NCBI RefSeq assembly: GCF_002836205.1
Contig: NZ_PJBE01000013.1
Location: 682,001 to 746,000, forward strand
Length of the DNA stretch: 64,000 bases
Direction: 5' to 3'
Origin: Shewanella sp. Choline-02u-19
GTDB lineage: Bacteria; Pseudomonadota; Gammaproteobacteria; Enterobacterales; Shewanellaceae
Position 1 is the stretch's first letter, and each line of letters opens with the position of its first letter. Below the pieces are notes generated by a model, which was not told where the DNA came from, ran no database searches, and saw only the letters and a program-made list of their open reading frames with translations. A program made the position numbers and the translations under genes. Shown here piece after piece: positions 39,705-47,518 of the stretch.

Positions 39705-41153
39705 ATGTTCATTCTTAATAGCTTTACAATAAAACACAAAAAAAAAGTAATTTATGACTGCGTGTTTAATAATTCTGAAATGGAAGAAAGAGAAAGTTTA
39801 TTTACAACATTGATTATTGGTGAAAATGGTGCGGGGAAAAGTTTTCTTTTGAAAATGCTCTCTGACTTTTTTAGACACATCTCGAATAGAAGCAAACCTA
39901 ACAATATAAAGTATGACTTTTTCAAAGTTCAGTATCAATTAAATGAAAATTCCTATTCTATCGAAAAGAGCGAGGGGCGATTAATATCCTATAAAAATGA
40001 AAAAACAATTGATATTGAGAGTGTTGAGTTTCCTAAAAAAATTATTGCGTTATCGTTTATGGTAAATGATAAATTTTCATTCGTAAGTGAAAAAGAAGGC
40101 TTTGGCAGGTATAGATATCTAGGCGTCAGAGCAACTTCAAATGCAACTTATACCAGTACAATCCAAAAGAAACTTCTGTCATCAATATTAAATATTCTTT
40201 CAGATTCAAAAAAGATACCTTCGATAAACAAAATATTCGATTTTGTAGGTTTAAACGGAGAACTTGAGATTGTTTACACTTTGAAGCGAAAAACTCTTTT
40301 TACTAGAAAAATGGGTAGTAACTTACTAAAGTCAAAGTTTGAATCAATCCTACGTAGAAAAGAATTTATTAATAAGTCTTATTCCGAAGAAATTAATGTT
40401 TCTGCCAATGAACTAAATGAGTTTATTAATTCATTGGTAGGATCTGAAATCGTATCAGATAATGAAATTATATATTCTTTGGATTTTTCAAAAGCGAAAG
40501 ATTTTGAACTTATTAGAAATATAAGGTTTCTTGATCTGATGGAAAAGCTTGAGTTGATATCAAGCCCTGATATAAAGTTTGTTAAAGACGATTCATTTGA
40601 CTTTGAGTACACGAGCTCAGGGGAAAAGCACTTCATATTTACAATGATTAATCTTATATCAACAATTGAAGATGATTCATTAATTTTGATTGATGAACCT
40701 GAATTGAGTTTGCATCCAAAGTGGCAAATGAAATATATAAGGTTATTGAAAAACATAACTAATGAGTTTAAAACTTCTCACTGTATATTAGCTTCGCATT
40801 CTCATTTTATGGTTTCTGATTTAGCGCCTGATAGTTCAAGTCTCGTTTCATTGGAAAAAGTTATTGATAATGGAATCGAATCAAGAGTGAGTAAGTTAAT
40901 TCCATACGATACATACTCCTGGTCAGCAGAAAACATCCTATATGAGGTGTTCAAATTAAGAACAACAAGAAATTCTTATTTTGAACATGATTTAACTAAT
41001 TTACTTAAAATGGTATCAGAGCGAAGCACGGAAACTGAAAATATTTCCCAATTGCAGGAAAAATTGGAAAAGTATGTATTCAATGAAAGTGATCCAATTA
41101 ATGTGATCTTATCTCAATCAAGAAGCTATCTTGAGAGTTTAAAACATGATTAA
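39705..41153 (+). CDS. AAA ATPase, Septu PtuA-like
   Basis: 482-aa ABC-type ATPase. Walker A GENGAGKSFLL is at about residues 38-48, the SSGEKHFIF signature near 305, Walker B SLILIDEPELSLHP near 325 and the switch histidines in ASHSHFM near 362. The N-terminus MFILNSFTIKHKK is typical of overcoming-lysogenisation-defect/PtuA-like ATPases. The gene overlaps the following HNH gene by 8 bases. ATPase plus small HNH nuclease in this order is the Septu defence architecture (PtuA-PtuB). The TOPRIM domain of OLD nucleases is absent. The AT-rich sequence is unlike the core genes. Start at 39705; the ribosome site is weak. Antiphage activity is inferred from architecture. Confidence 0.75.
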   Translation: MFILNSFTIKHKKKVIYDCVFNNSEMEERESLFTTLIIGENGAGKSFLLKMLSDFFRHISNRSKPNNIKYDFFKVQYQLNENSYSIEKSEGRLISYKNEKTIDIESVEFPKKIIALSFMVNDKFSFVSEKEGFGRYRYLGVRATSNATYTSTIQKKLLSSILNILSDSKKIPSINKIFDFVGLNGELEIVYTLKRKTLFTRKMGSNLLKSKFESILRRKEFINKSYSEEINVSANELNEFINSLVGSEIVSDNEIIYSLDFSKAKDFELIRNIRFLDLMEKLELISSPDIKFVKDDSFDFEYTSSGEKHFIFTMINLISTIEDDSLILIDEPELSLHPKWQMKYIRLLKNITNEFKTSHCILASHSHFMVSDLAPDSSSLVSLEKVIDNGIESRVSKLIPYDTYSWSAENILYEVFKLRTTRNSYFEHDLTNLLKMVSERSTETENISQLQEKLEKYVFNESDPINVILSQSRSYLESLKHD

Positions 41154-41760
41154 TCAATTAAATCCAGCCCCAATTATTGCTCAAAATGTCATGGATGAAA
41201 TTGACAAATTGAAGCCTTTAACTGGAGGCGAATGGGACATAAAAAACAATGATGATATCACTCAATTTAAGGGGTCATTAAAATCACAATTATTAATCAC
41301 ACAAGATGATAAATGTGCTTATTGTGGACTTCCTTTTGGAGAGACTGGTAAAACGGAAATAGAGCACTTTGCTCCTAAGGGGGGAGCGATAAGGCCTAAA
41401 CACCCTGAATTTGCTTTTACAGTTAAAAACTTGGTTTTGTCATGTAACTTGTGCAATAGTCCTGTTAAAAAAGGGAATTATGACACCATTGAAGTAAAAA
41501 ATGCTGATTATAACCTTTGTACCTTCAAGATCGTACACCCATATTTTGATATTCACTCTTTACACTATGCGTGGACTAACGATAGGGAAAAAATACTTAT
41601 TCAAGGAATAAGTCCCGAAGGGTTAGAAAGTATCCGCGTATTTAAATTAGACTCAACAAGGCACTCAGAAGCAAGGACAAGAATAAAAGTAAATGCATAT
41701 ATATTAACTATTCCTGGAGGCGCTGATCTTATTGCCGATGCGCTAAATTACATTCCATGA
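41146..41760 (+). CDS. HNH endonuclease, Septu PtuB-like
   Basis: 204-aa protein with an HNH core: KCAYCGLPF (about residues 57-65), TEIEHFAPKGG with the catalytic-site His, and NLVLSCNLCNSPVKKG with the second zinc pair. This is the PtuB/retron-HNH (TIGR02646-like) type that pairs with a PtuA-type ATPase. Its start overlaps the ATPase stop by 8 bases, so the two are translationally coupled. In Septu the complex degrades DNA on infection; here this is inferred. An attC-like site begins about 8 bases after the stop. No reverse transcriptase of retron type is adjacent; the one at 36.5 kb belongs to a group II intron. Confidence 0.78.
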   Translation: MINQLNPAPIIAQNVMDEIDKLKPLTGGEWDIKNNDDITQFKGSLKSQLLITQDDKCAYCGLPFGETGKTEIEHFAPKGGAIRPKHPEFAFTVKNLVLSCNLCNSPVKKGNYDTIEVKNADYNLCTFKIVHPYFDIHSLHYAWTNDREKILIQGISPEGLESIRVFKLDSTRHSEARTRIKVNAYILTIPGGADLIADALNYIP

Positions 41761-41768
41761 ATTCCGAT

Positions 41769-41870
41769 ATAACAAGCACCTCAACCAGACGGCTAACACT
41801 GTCACATTTTTAGTAAAGAAACGCAAAAAAAAACTGCGCCAGCACGCCGCTGGTTAGGTGGGCGTTAACT
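41769..41870. repeat. Integron attC site
   Basis: About 100 bp with attC architecture. The left arm ATAACAAGCACCTCAACCAG, then ACGGC, folds back on the right arm GCCGCTGGTTAGGTGGGCGTTA. Pairing covers GCCG, CTGGTT and AGGTG with single unpaired bases, as in Vibrio-type repeats, and ends with a GCGTTA core. The unpaired centre has a run of A. It separates the HNH gene from the next cassette gene. Confidence 0.68.
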
Positions 41871-41887
41871 ATATTCGGAGTACTAAA

Positions 41888-42817
41888 TTGAAGCTTTTTT
41901 TACTAATTTTTTTATTATCGTTTTGTTCTACAGTCTATTCACAAGGCATATTAATTAATGAAAATAATACAAATCAAGTTAATCACTTAAAAGAAGATAA
42001 ATTAAAATTAAGAAACCAGATTGACGAATTAACTGGAGATCTAGATAGTTTAATTGCTATGACATTAGATCTGAATACGAATATAAAAAATAACCTGATT
42101 TTCCAACAAAAACTCCAAGAGTCCTCAACTAAACTATTAGAACTAATTCGGACAGAAAAAGAAAAGACTCCTAAAATAGAAGTTCAATTGCTCCAGTCAA
42201 CAAACTTATATGTGTTCGTGTTACCAGTAGTTACGATCTTCATTGTATTAGGTAGTACATATCTGTCTTTAAATACATTAAAAATAAAATCTCAAGAATC
42301 ATTAGATGCCATAGAGAAGTCCAATCAGAATCAGCTGGATATTAATAAAAAAAACAATGAGAACTTGCTAAGAATCAGTCAAAATAGTAACGAAAACCAA
42401 TTATATATCAGTGAAAAAAACAATGAAAAACAGCTTGAGATTAGTCTGAAAAACAATGAGTTAGAGCGAGTGAAATCACAAGAAGTAATAATATCAAGTA
42501 ATAGACAGGAATGGATTAATACATTAAGAGATGATTTAGCATTATTGGCATCTAATTTAACTCGTTATATGGTTGCAAGCAAAGAACAGAGAGTTGTTAT
42601 TTTTTCAGATATTTGGCATGAATTTTACAAGGTTCAATTGTTGTTAAACCCTAAAGAAGATCTACATAATAATTTAATAGAAGAATTGGATGACATAATT
42701 GAACTTTGTTCATTTAGTTATGAGGTAGAAGAGTTTAAAGAAAAGCGAGATATTGTACTCGCCATCTCGAAAAAAATACTTAAAGAAGAATGGAAAAGGG
42801 TGAAGTTATTTAAGTAA
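41888..42817 (+). CDS. Coiled-coil membrane protein of unknown function (cassette gene)
   Basis: 309-aa protein from a TTG at 41888, with CGGAG eight bases upstream; the in-frame GTG at 41858 falls inside the attC site. N-terminal signal peptide (MKLFLLIFLLSFCSTVYS), a periplasmic helical part, one transmembrane span (VFVLPVVTIFIVLGSTYL, about residues 114-131), then four 11-residue repeats of the form NQLDINKKNNE at about 150-205, which suggest a coiled coil. The C-terminal domain contains RQEWINTLRDDLALLASNL and VQLLLNPKEDLHNNLIEELDD. I recognise no family. It sits alone between two attC-like sites, the arrangement of a single-gene cassette. Neighbouring Septu genes make a defence or signalling role plausible but unproven. 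Confidence 0.68.
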   Translation: MKLFLLIFLLSFCSTVYSQGILINENNTNQVNHLKEDKLKLRNQIDELTGDLDSLIAMTLDLNTNIKNNLIFQQKLQESSTKLLELIRTEKEKTPKIEVQLLQSTNLYVFVLPVVTIFIVLGSTYLSLNTLKIKSQESLDAIEKSNQNQLDINKKNNENLLRISQNSNENQLYISEKNNEKQLEISLKNNELERVKSQEVIISSNRQEWINTLRDDLALLASNLTRYMVASKEQRVVIFSDIWHEFYKVQLLLNPKEDLHNNLIEELDDIIELCSFSYEVEEFKEKRDIVLAISKKILKEEWKRVKLFK

Positions 42818-42821
42818 ATGC

Positions 42822-42877
42822 AGTTAACAAATAAGGATAGGCCGCGCGTAGCCGCGACCTTATTCCAAGTGTTGAAC
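42822..42877. repeat. attC-like site, short type
   Basis: Begins AGTTAACAAATAAGG four bases after a stop codon and ends CCTTATTCCAAGTGTTGAAC. AATAAGG pairs with CCTTATT, and GTTAACA with TGTTGAAC; the centre is GC-rich (CCGCGCGTAGCCGCG). The end GTTGAAC matches the GTTRRRY core consensus. It could instead be part of a terminator. Confidence 0.45.
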
Positions 42878-43156
42878 AAGCCCGAGGATGTACCTTTATA
42901 GGTAAATAGTAGATCTTGGTGCGTGCGATATTTAGCAGTGGTTTCGATAACCGCTTTTTTCAGGCCAAGCCGATACTTTGGCCTGAACGACCAATTTTCT
43001 CATCACATTTATCAAGCTCCTATTCCATCTCCTTTTATCTCACTAATATTTGGTAGCTTGTTCTATTCAACTGACTTCTCCTGTTTGCTTCAATACATAA
43101 TAAGTACAGTCAAAAGTAAGAAGTGCGTTGCTTGGTGTGCGAGTAAAGGAGTTCAA

Positions 43157-43546
43157 ATGAAAAATTCAAAGGCAGGGTTACAGCGTAAGCATGTCGAGAA
43201 ATTAAACCTTAGGATAGGAGAGTTAGAGCGACAGCTTGCAATAGCAGATTATCGAGCTGGACGAGCAGAGAGGTTGTTGTTCGAACGAGGAGAGCACAAA
43301 CAGCCTGATTTAGATGACTATGACTCAACTTCAGTAGATGATTGCATCCAAATAAAGAGATTAGATAAACTTCTATTAACCCCAATCGAAGCATCTAATT
43401 TGTTAAATGTTGCTGTCGGCACGCTTAGTGTGTGGCGATGTACTGGCCGTTATGAATTACCCTATGTGAAATGTGGCAGACTAGTAGGTTATAGAATGGA
43501 AGATATTGAAACATTCCTTGAAGCTCGAAAGAAGTTTCATACATAG
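43157..43546 (+). CDS. Excisionase-like helix-turn-helix protein
   Basis: 129-aa protein starting at 43157 behind AAAGGAG (five bases). The N-terminal half is basic then helical (RKHVEKLNLRIGELERQLAIADYRAGRAERLL), a probable coiled coil. The C-terminal half is a MerR/excisionase-type HTH: LLTPIEASNLLNVAVGTLSVWRCTGRYELPYVKCGRLVGYRMEDIETFLEAR, the helix_turn_helix_17 pattern. Such proteins close to an att site often direct excision, so it may be the island's recombination directionality factor or a regulator. An in-frame extension to 42923 lacks a ribosome site. Confidence 0.68.
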   Translation: MKNSKAGLQRKHVEKLNLRIGELERQLAIADYRAGRAERLLFERGEHKQPDLDDYDSTSVDDCIQIKRLDKLLLTPIEASNLLNVAVGTLSVWRCTGRYELPYVKCGRLVGYRMEDIETFLEARKKFHT

Positions 43547-43600
43547 TGACAATTATCTTTTTGGATGATGGGATGTTTCCTGATTCATTTTTAACGTGTA

Positions 43601-43642
43601 GTGGCAGTGGCAGTGGCAGTGGCAGTGGCAGTGGCAGTGGCG
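43601..43642. repeat. Seven tandem GTGGCA hexamers
   Basis: Six perfect GTGGCA units and a seventh GTGGCG, 42 bases, in the intergenic stretch between two convergent HTH genes. The unit length of six and lack of spacers exclude a CRISPR array. It could vary in copy number by slippage. Confidence 0.9.
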
Positions 43643-43724
43643 GGGGTCGATATAAACCAATCGCTTTGCCAGTTGGCTAATGGGTAAAATGGTTTTATTT
43701 AAGTATTAGGATCAAGTCAAGGTA

Positions 43725-44018
43725 TTACAAGTGAGCTTCTAACTGCTTGCAGTTAACATAAATGTCTGCACCAGGTCGCTCCTGAATCCATACGATATCT
43801 TTAGGCATTGGTTTTTTTGGGTGCTTTATGCGTTGGCGTAAAGCTGATGGTGATAGCCCTAATCGTTCAGCTGCATCCTTCAAACTCATCTCCTCATTAT
43901 TGGTCGTGCTTTTGGTTCCCTCAATTTCTGCATTGTCCAATTGTTGGATTCTTTGAGTTAAATTTTCATACCATATATTGAATTCAGATAAAGTCATTCT
44001 ATTTAGCTGCTGTAACAT
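43725..44018 (-). CDS. Small helix-turn-helix DNA-binding protein
   Basis: 97-aa protein, ATG at 44018 behind GAGGGA. The N-terminal helix (LNRMTLSEFNIWYENLTQRIQQLD) is followed by an HTH: MSLKDAAERLGLSPSALRQRIKHP, then a short wing KDIVWIQERPGADIYVNCKQLEAHL. The layout fits a small phage-type excisionase or AlpA-like regulator. It lies about 420 bases inside attR and points away from it. Together with the HTH gene at 43157, it may control excision or island genes; which of the two is the directionality factor cannot be told from sequence alone. Confidence 0.65.
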   Translation of the reverse strand: MLQQLNRMTLSEFNIWYENLTQRIQQLDNAEIEGTKSTTNNEEMSLKDAAERLGLSPSALRQRIKHPKKPMPKDIVWIQERPGADIYVNCKQLEAHL

Positions 44019-44319
44019 TGATGTCCCTCACTATTTTGAGTAGATGTACATTAACGGAGTGAAGGATATCCGATGTTCAAATTTTTGAGAAAAACGGGTT
44101 AAGCTGGAAGTCGATTTTATATCTCTAATAGTATTCAGATTGTTCCAGTTAAAGTAAGCTTATGAAAATGTGTTGCTTTTCCCTTTAACATTGGGGTGCA
44201 TAAACGACATACTCACAAAAAAATTTGAGAAAATTTGCAATGGACTTATTTATGGTGTTGCTTACTGTAGTAAGTCATGACGATAAATCATCTAGTCAAT
44301 TGGTATGATAAGAAGTTGT

Positions 44320-44339
44320 GGGGCCATATAGGGGTCAAA
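44320..44339. promoter_or_regulatory. Possible integrase arm-type site, right end
   Basis: GGGGCCATATAGGGGTCAAA differs at three positions from the repeat at 17904-17923 and has the same orientation and tandem structure. It lies about 100 bases inside attR. Confidence 0.5.
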
Positions 44340-44441
44340 ATTTAAGTTCTGTACAGTACCATTCTATTTTGAATTTGCTATGATGGACGGTATAACGGTG
44401 TTTTCATCACTCATAAGCACTGCTCATAACATCCATTGCAT

Positions 44442-44463
44442 CAGGCATGAAGATGCCGTTCTA
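44442..44463. repeat. attR: right 22-bp direct repeat of the genomic island
   Basis: Exact copy of the 22 bases at the end of ybaB (17835-17856). Here they are followed by A, so that before integration ybaB would have ended in TAA, followed by the terminator at 44533. Confidence 0.88.
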
Positions 44464-44532
44464 AGACCGTACATATGTGCTGCATTTGTGTTTAGCATTT
44501 ACAGTATGATGTCGCCGTTTATTGTTTTTAAG

Positions 44533-44557
44533 AGCCCAAGGTAACTTGGGCTTTTTT
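44533..44557 (+). terminator. Original ybaB terminator, now detached
   Basis: AGCCCAAG/CTTGGGCT stem, GTAA loop and six T. It lies about 70 bases after attR and before recR, so it probably served ybaB before the island entered. Confidence 0.8.
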
Positions 44558-44752
44558 GTGCGCAAAGCGCCTGCTTTGGTCACTTTATCGTATCTGTACC
44601 GCTGTGATTTAGCGTTATCATTGATTAATCTATGTTAACATTCACGGTTCATTTGATTAAGAATGATGTAAGTTTCTGGCTTATATCAGCTCTTGAAAAA
44701 TCAATACTTATTATTTTTAGGCAAGAGTTTGCCTCGCTATGCGGAACGTTAA

Positions 44753-45352
44753 ATGAAATTTAGTCCACTTGTCGATGAGTTGATCCAGTCACTTAAATGC
44801 CTACCGGGAGTGGGGCCTAAATCTGCACAGCGCATGGCCTTCCAGCTATTAGAACGCGATCGTAAGGCGGGGGCTAAGCTTGCCGATTCGTTGGGTAGAG
44901 CCATGTCTGACGTTGGCCATTGCCAATCATGTCGTACGTTTACAGAAGAAACCTATTGCCCTATTTGTGTCAGTACTAAACGTGGCCATTCGAGTATTAT
45001 TTGTGTTGTAGAAACTCCTGCTGATGCACTAGCGATAGAAGCGGGTGGGCATTTTACTGGACGTTATTTTGTATTGCTGGGACATTTATCTCCGCTCGAT
45101 GGCGTAGGTCCCGATGAGTTGGGGTTATCACTGTTAGAAACCCATTTGGCTTCGGGTGAGGTCAGTGAACTTATTTTAGCCACCAACCCGACGGTTGAAG
45201 GCGACGCCACCGCACACTATATTGCCGATATGGCTAAAAGCCATGCGTTGGCTGTGAGCCGTATTGCTCACGGTGTGCCTGTTGGTGGTGAACTTGAATA
45301 CGTTGACAGCACAACGCTAGCATTGTCTTTCAGTGGACGTTTGCCTATTTAG
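44753..45352 (+). CDS. recR: Recombination mediator RecR
   Basis: With RecO (and RecF) loads RecA on gapped DNA. The 199-aa product has an N-terminal helix-hairpin-helix (LKCLPGVGPKSAQRMAFQLL), a four-cysteine zinc motif (CQSCRTFTEETYCPIC, about residues 57-72), and a Toprim domain (IICVVETPADALAIE, then GRYFVLLGHLSPLDG). Length equals the family norm (about 200). Normally co-transcribed with dnaX-ybaB; the island has separated it by 26.9 kb, so it must now use a promoter in the upstream 290 bases or in the island. Confidence 0.96.
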   Translation: MKFSPLVDELIQSLKCLPGVGPKSAQRMAFQLLERDRKAGAKLADSLGRAMSDVGHCQSCRTFTEETYCPICVSTKRGHSSIICVVETPADALAIEAGGHFTGRYFVLLGHLSPLDGVGPDELGLSLLETHLASGEVSELILATNPTVEGDATAHYIADMAKSHALAVSRIAHGVPVGGELEYVDSTTLALSFSGRLPI

Positions 45353-45382
45353 TAACGCTAGGTTTAACGTCAGTGTCATAAC

Positions 45383-45421
45383 AAAGCTCAGTTAATGGTG
45401 ACTCATTTGCTGGGCTTTTTT
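45383..45421 (+). terminator. Terminator-like hairpin after recR
   Basis: AAGCTCAG...CTGGGCTT stem, mismatched at one pair, with a long loop and seven T at the end. Confidence 0.6.
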
Positions 45422-45451
45422 TGTGCAATTAGAATCAATGCGACCCTTGCC

Positions 45452-45480
45452 CCTTGAAAAGTGATTTTATAACCCCATTT
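45452..45480 (+). promoter_or_regulatory. Sigma-32 heat-shock promoter of htpG
   Basis: CCTTGAA (CTTGAA at 45453-45458), then 14 bases, then CCCCATTT (45473-45480). Both boxes and the spacing match the sigma-32 consensus. Transcription would start about 40 bases before the htpG ATG. Confidence 0.8.
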
Positions 45481-45525
45481 CTAGTAACAAGCAGTACTTA
45501 AATCGAATTTTAAAGGGAACATTTC

Positions 45526-47445
45526 ATGTCACAACAAGAGACTCATGGCTTTCAAACTGAAGTCAAACAACTACTACATTTGATGATCCACTCTTTGTAC
45601 TCAAACAAAGAAATTTTCTTGCGCGAGTTAGTCTCTAATGCTGCTGATGCGGCAGATAAGTTGCGCTATCAAGCGTTAACGGATAATGACCTTTACGAAG
45701 GTGAAGGCGATCTACGCGTTCGCATTAGTGCCGATAAAGAGAAAGGCACGATAACCATTGCAGACAATGGTATTGGTATGACCCGTGATGGTGTGATTGA
45801 GCACTTAGGGACGATCGCTAAATCAGGCACCGCTGACTTTTTTAAGAACATGTCAGGTGATGATTCAAAAGATTCTCAATTAATTGGTCAATTTGGTGTT
45901 GGTTTCTACTCTGCCTTTATTGTGGCTGACAAAGTGACAGTGCGTACTCGTGCAGCGGGCCATAGCATTGATGAAGGTGTGCTTTGGGAATCAGCGGGTG
46001 AAGGTGACTTTACCGTTGACACTATTACTAAGCAGAGCCGCGGTACTGAAATCACGCTTCATTTACGTGATGATGAAAAAGAGTTTGCTGATGACTATCG
46101 TCTGCGCTCAATTGTGACTAAATACTCAGACCATATCTCTGTTGCCGTTGAGATGTTTGAAGACGGTACAGCTGCAATTGAAGCTACAGAAGAGGGCGGT
46201 GAAGCTGTTCCTGCTACTGATGGTAGCTGGAAGCCAATGAACAAGGCGACCGCATTGTGGACACGTAATAAAAGTGACGTCTCTGAAGAAGAGTATAAAG
46301 AATTCTATAAGCATATTTCACACGATTACGCTGACCCACTGATTTGGAGCCATAACCGCGTTGAAGGTAAGCAGGAATATACCAGCTTGCTTTATATTCC
46401 GGCTAAAGCCCCCTTCGACATGTGGAACCGCGATCGTAAGCATGGCCTAAAACTATTTGTACAGCGTGTATTCGTTATGGATGATGCTGAACAGTTTATG
46501 CCGAGTTATCTGCGTTTTGCTCAAGGTCTAATTGATTCAAATGATCTGCCACTTAACGTATCGCGTGAAATCTTACAAGATAATAAAGTGACCACATCAC
46601 TGCGCACAGCGGTAACTAAGCGCGTGCTTAGCATGCTTGAAAAGCTTGCTAAAAATGATGCAGAACAATACCTGTCTTTCTGGGCTGAGTTTGGTCAGGT
46701 ACTTAAAGAAGGTCCTGCTGAAGATTTTGCTAATAAAGAACGTATTGCAGGTTTGTTGCGCTTTGCATCAACTCACACTGGCGAAGCGACGTCAAATGTA
46801 TCACTTGCTGATTACATTGAGCGCATGCAGGAAGGTCAAACTAAGATCTACTACATCGTTGCTGATAGTCATGAAGCGGCTGCTAATAGCCCACATCTGG
46901 AACTACTGCGCAAAAAAGGCATTGAAGTACTGTTAATGTCTGAGCGTATCGATGAATGGTTGATTAACCATCTTACTGAGTTTGATGGTAAGCAGATGCA
47001 CTCTGTTACGCGTGGCGATCTTGAGCTTGGCGAGTTAGAAGATGCAGGCGAAAAAGAAGCACAAGAGAAGCTTGAAACAGCATCAGAAGGCTTAGTGAAA
47101 CGCGTTAAAGACAGCTTAGGTGATAAAGTGTCAGCCGTTAAAGTAACAACTCGTTTAACGGATACACCGGCTTGTGTTGTTGCTGGTGAAGGCGAAATGT
47201 CGACACAAATGATCAAGCTAATGCAAGCTGCTGGTCAAGCGGTTCCTGAGTCTAAGCCAACATTTGAGTTAAACCCTGAGCACCCTCTTGTAGCCCGTCT
47301 TAACGACGAGCAAGACGAAGAGGCATTTTCACAGTGGTCAGATCTTTTACTACAGCAGGCATTATTGTCTGAAAAAGGCAGTTTAGCTGACCCATCAGCG
47401 TTCATTAAATTGATGAATCAGATGTTGTTAGCAAACGTTAAGTAA
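45526..47445 (+). CDS. htpG: Molecular chaperone HtpG (Hsp90)
   Basis: ATP-dependent Hsp90 homologue. Bergerat-fold motifs in order: ELVSNAADAADKLRY (about residues 34-48), ADNGIGM near 82 and GQFGVGFYSAF near 125. The middle domain (NVSREILQDN) and the C-terminal dimerisation domain are complete; 639 aa, near the E. coli 624. GGGAAC ribosome site before the ATG. The sigma-32 promoter upstream shows heat-shock control. It has its own terminator. Confidence 0.97.
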   Translation: MSQQETHGFQTEVKQLLHLMIHSLYSNKEIFLRELVSNAADAADKLRYQALTDNDLYEGEGDLRVRISADKEKGTITIADNGIGMTRDGVIEHLGTIAKSGTADFFKNMSGDDSKDSQLIGQFGVGFYSAFIVADKVTVRTRAAGHSIDEGVLWESAGEGDFTVDTITKQSRGTEITLHLRDDEKEFADDYRLRSIVTKYSDHISVAVEMFEDGTAAIEATEEGGEAVPATDGSWKPMNKATALWTRNKSDVSEEEYKEFYKHISHDYADPLIWSHNRVEGKQEYTSLLYIPAKAPFDMWNRDRKHGLKLFVQRVFVMDDAEQFMPSYLRFAQGLIDSNDLPLNVSREILQDNKVTTSLRTAVTKRVLSMLEKLAKNDAEQYLSFWAEFGQVLKEGPAEDFANKERIAGLLRFASTHTGEATSNVSLADYIERMQEGQTKIYYIVADSHEAAANSPHLELLRKKGIEVLLMSERIDEWLINHLTEFDGKQMHSVTRGDLELGELEDAGEKEAQEKLETASEGLVKRVKDSLGDKVSAVKVTTRLTDTPACVVAGEGEMSTQMIKLMQAAGQAVPESKPTFELNPEHPLVARLNDEQDEEAFSQWSDLLLQQALLSEKGSLADPSAFIKLMNQMLLANVK

Positions 47446-47460
47446 TAAAGAACTATAATA

Positions 47461-47489
47461 AAGGGGCAGTTAATCTGCCTCTTTTTTTT
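47461..47489 (+). terminator. Rho-independent terminator after htpG
   Basis: AGGGGCAG/CTGCCTCT stem with a TTAAT loop followed by eight T. Confidence 0.8.
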
Positions 47490-47518
47490 GGGTATTTAAA
47501 AGGTTTTAAAGGAAAGTG

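Larger units (their letters stand above)
17857..44463. mobile_element. 26.6-kb genomic island integrated at the 3' end of ybaB
   Basis: Bounded by perfect 22-bp direct repeats, with similar 20-bp arm-like repeats inside each end and a decayed tyrosine integrase reading toward attL. It separates ybaB from recR, which are normally adjacent. The content is accessory: surface proteins, regulators, insertion-sequence debris, two group II introns, candidate defence genes, and cassette-like attC sites. With its integrase broken the element is probably fixed unless helped in trans. Composition varies: 18.7-24.8 kb looks GC-richer, while 31-43 kb is AT-rich, suggesting a mosaic assembled in several steps. 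Confidence 0.85.
44019..44752. other. Right end of the island and the recR upstream region
   Basis: No gene. From left to right: AT-rich sequence; the arm-like repeat at 44320-44339; the attR core at 44442-44463; then the native sequence downstream of ybaB with its terminator at 44533-44557 and the recR leader. CAGTACAGAACTT-like repeats near 44345-44360 include a short palindrome around CTGTACAG. Confidence 0.5.

Noticed and set aside
39705..41153. OLD-family nuclease (Gabija GajA-like)
   Set aside because: The ATPase motifs fit, but no TOPRIM domain follows, and the partner is an HNH nuclease and not a UvrD-like helicase.
36554..41760. Retron-type defence system (reverse transcriptase plus ATPase plus HNH within 5 kb)
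   Set aside because: The reverse transcriptase is on the opposite strand, carries a maturase X domain and is enclosed by group II ribozyme ends with domain V. It belongs to the intron, not to a retron.
42955..42990. Terminator or attC at the TCAGGCCAA/TTTGGCCTGA hairpin
   Set aside because: A clear hairpin, but no T-run in the useful direction and no core site; left unassigned.
43601..43642. CRISPR array
   Set aside because: A 6-bp tandem unit with no spacers and no cas genes nearby.
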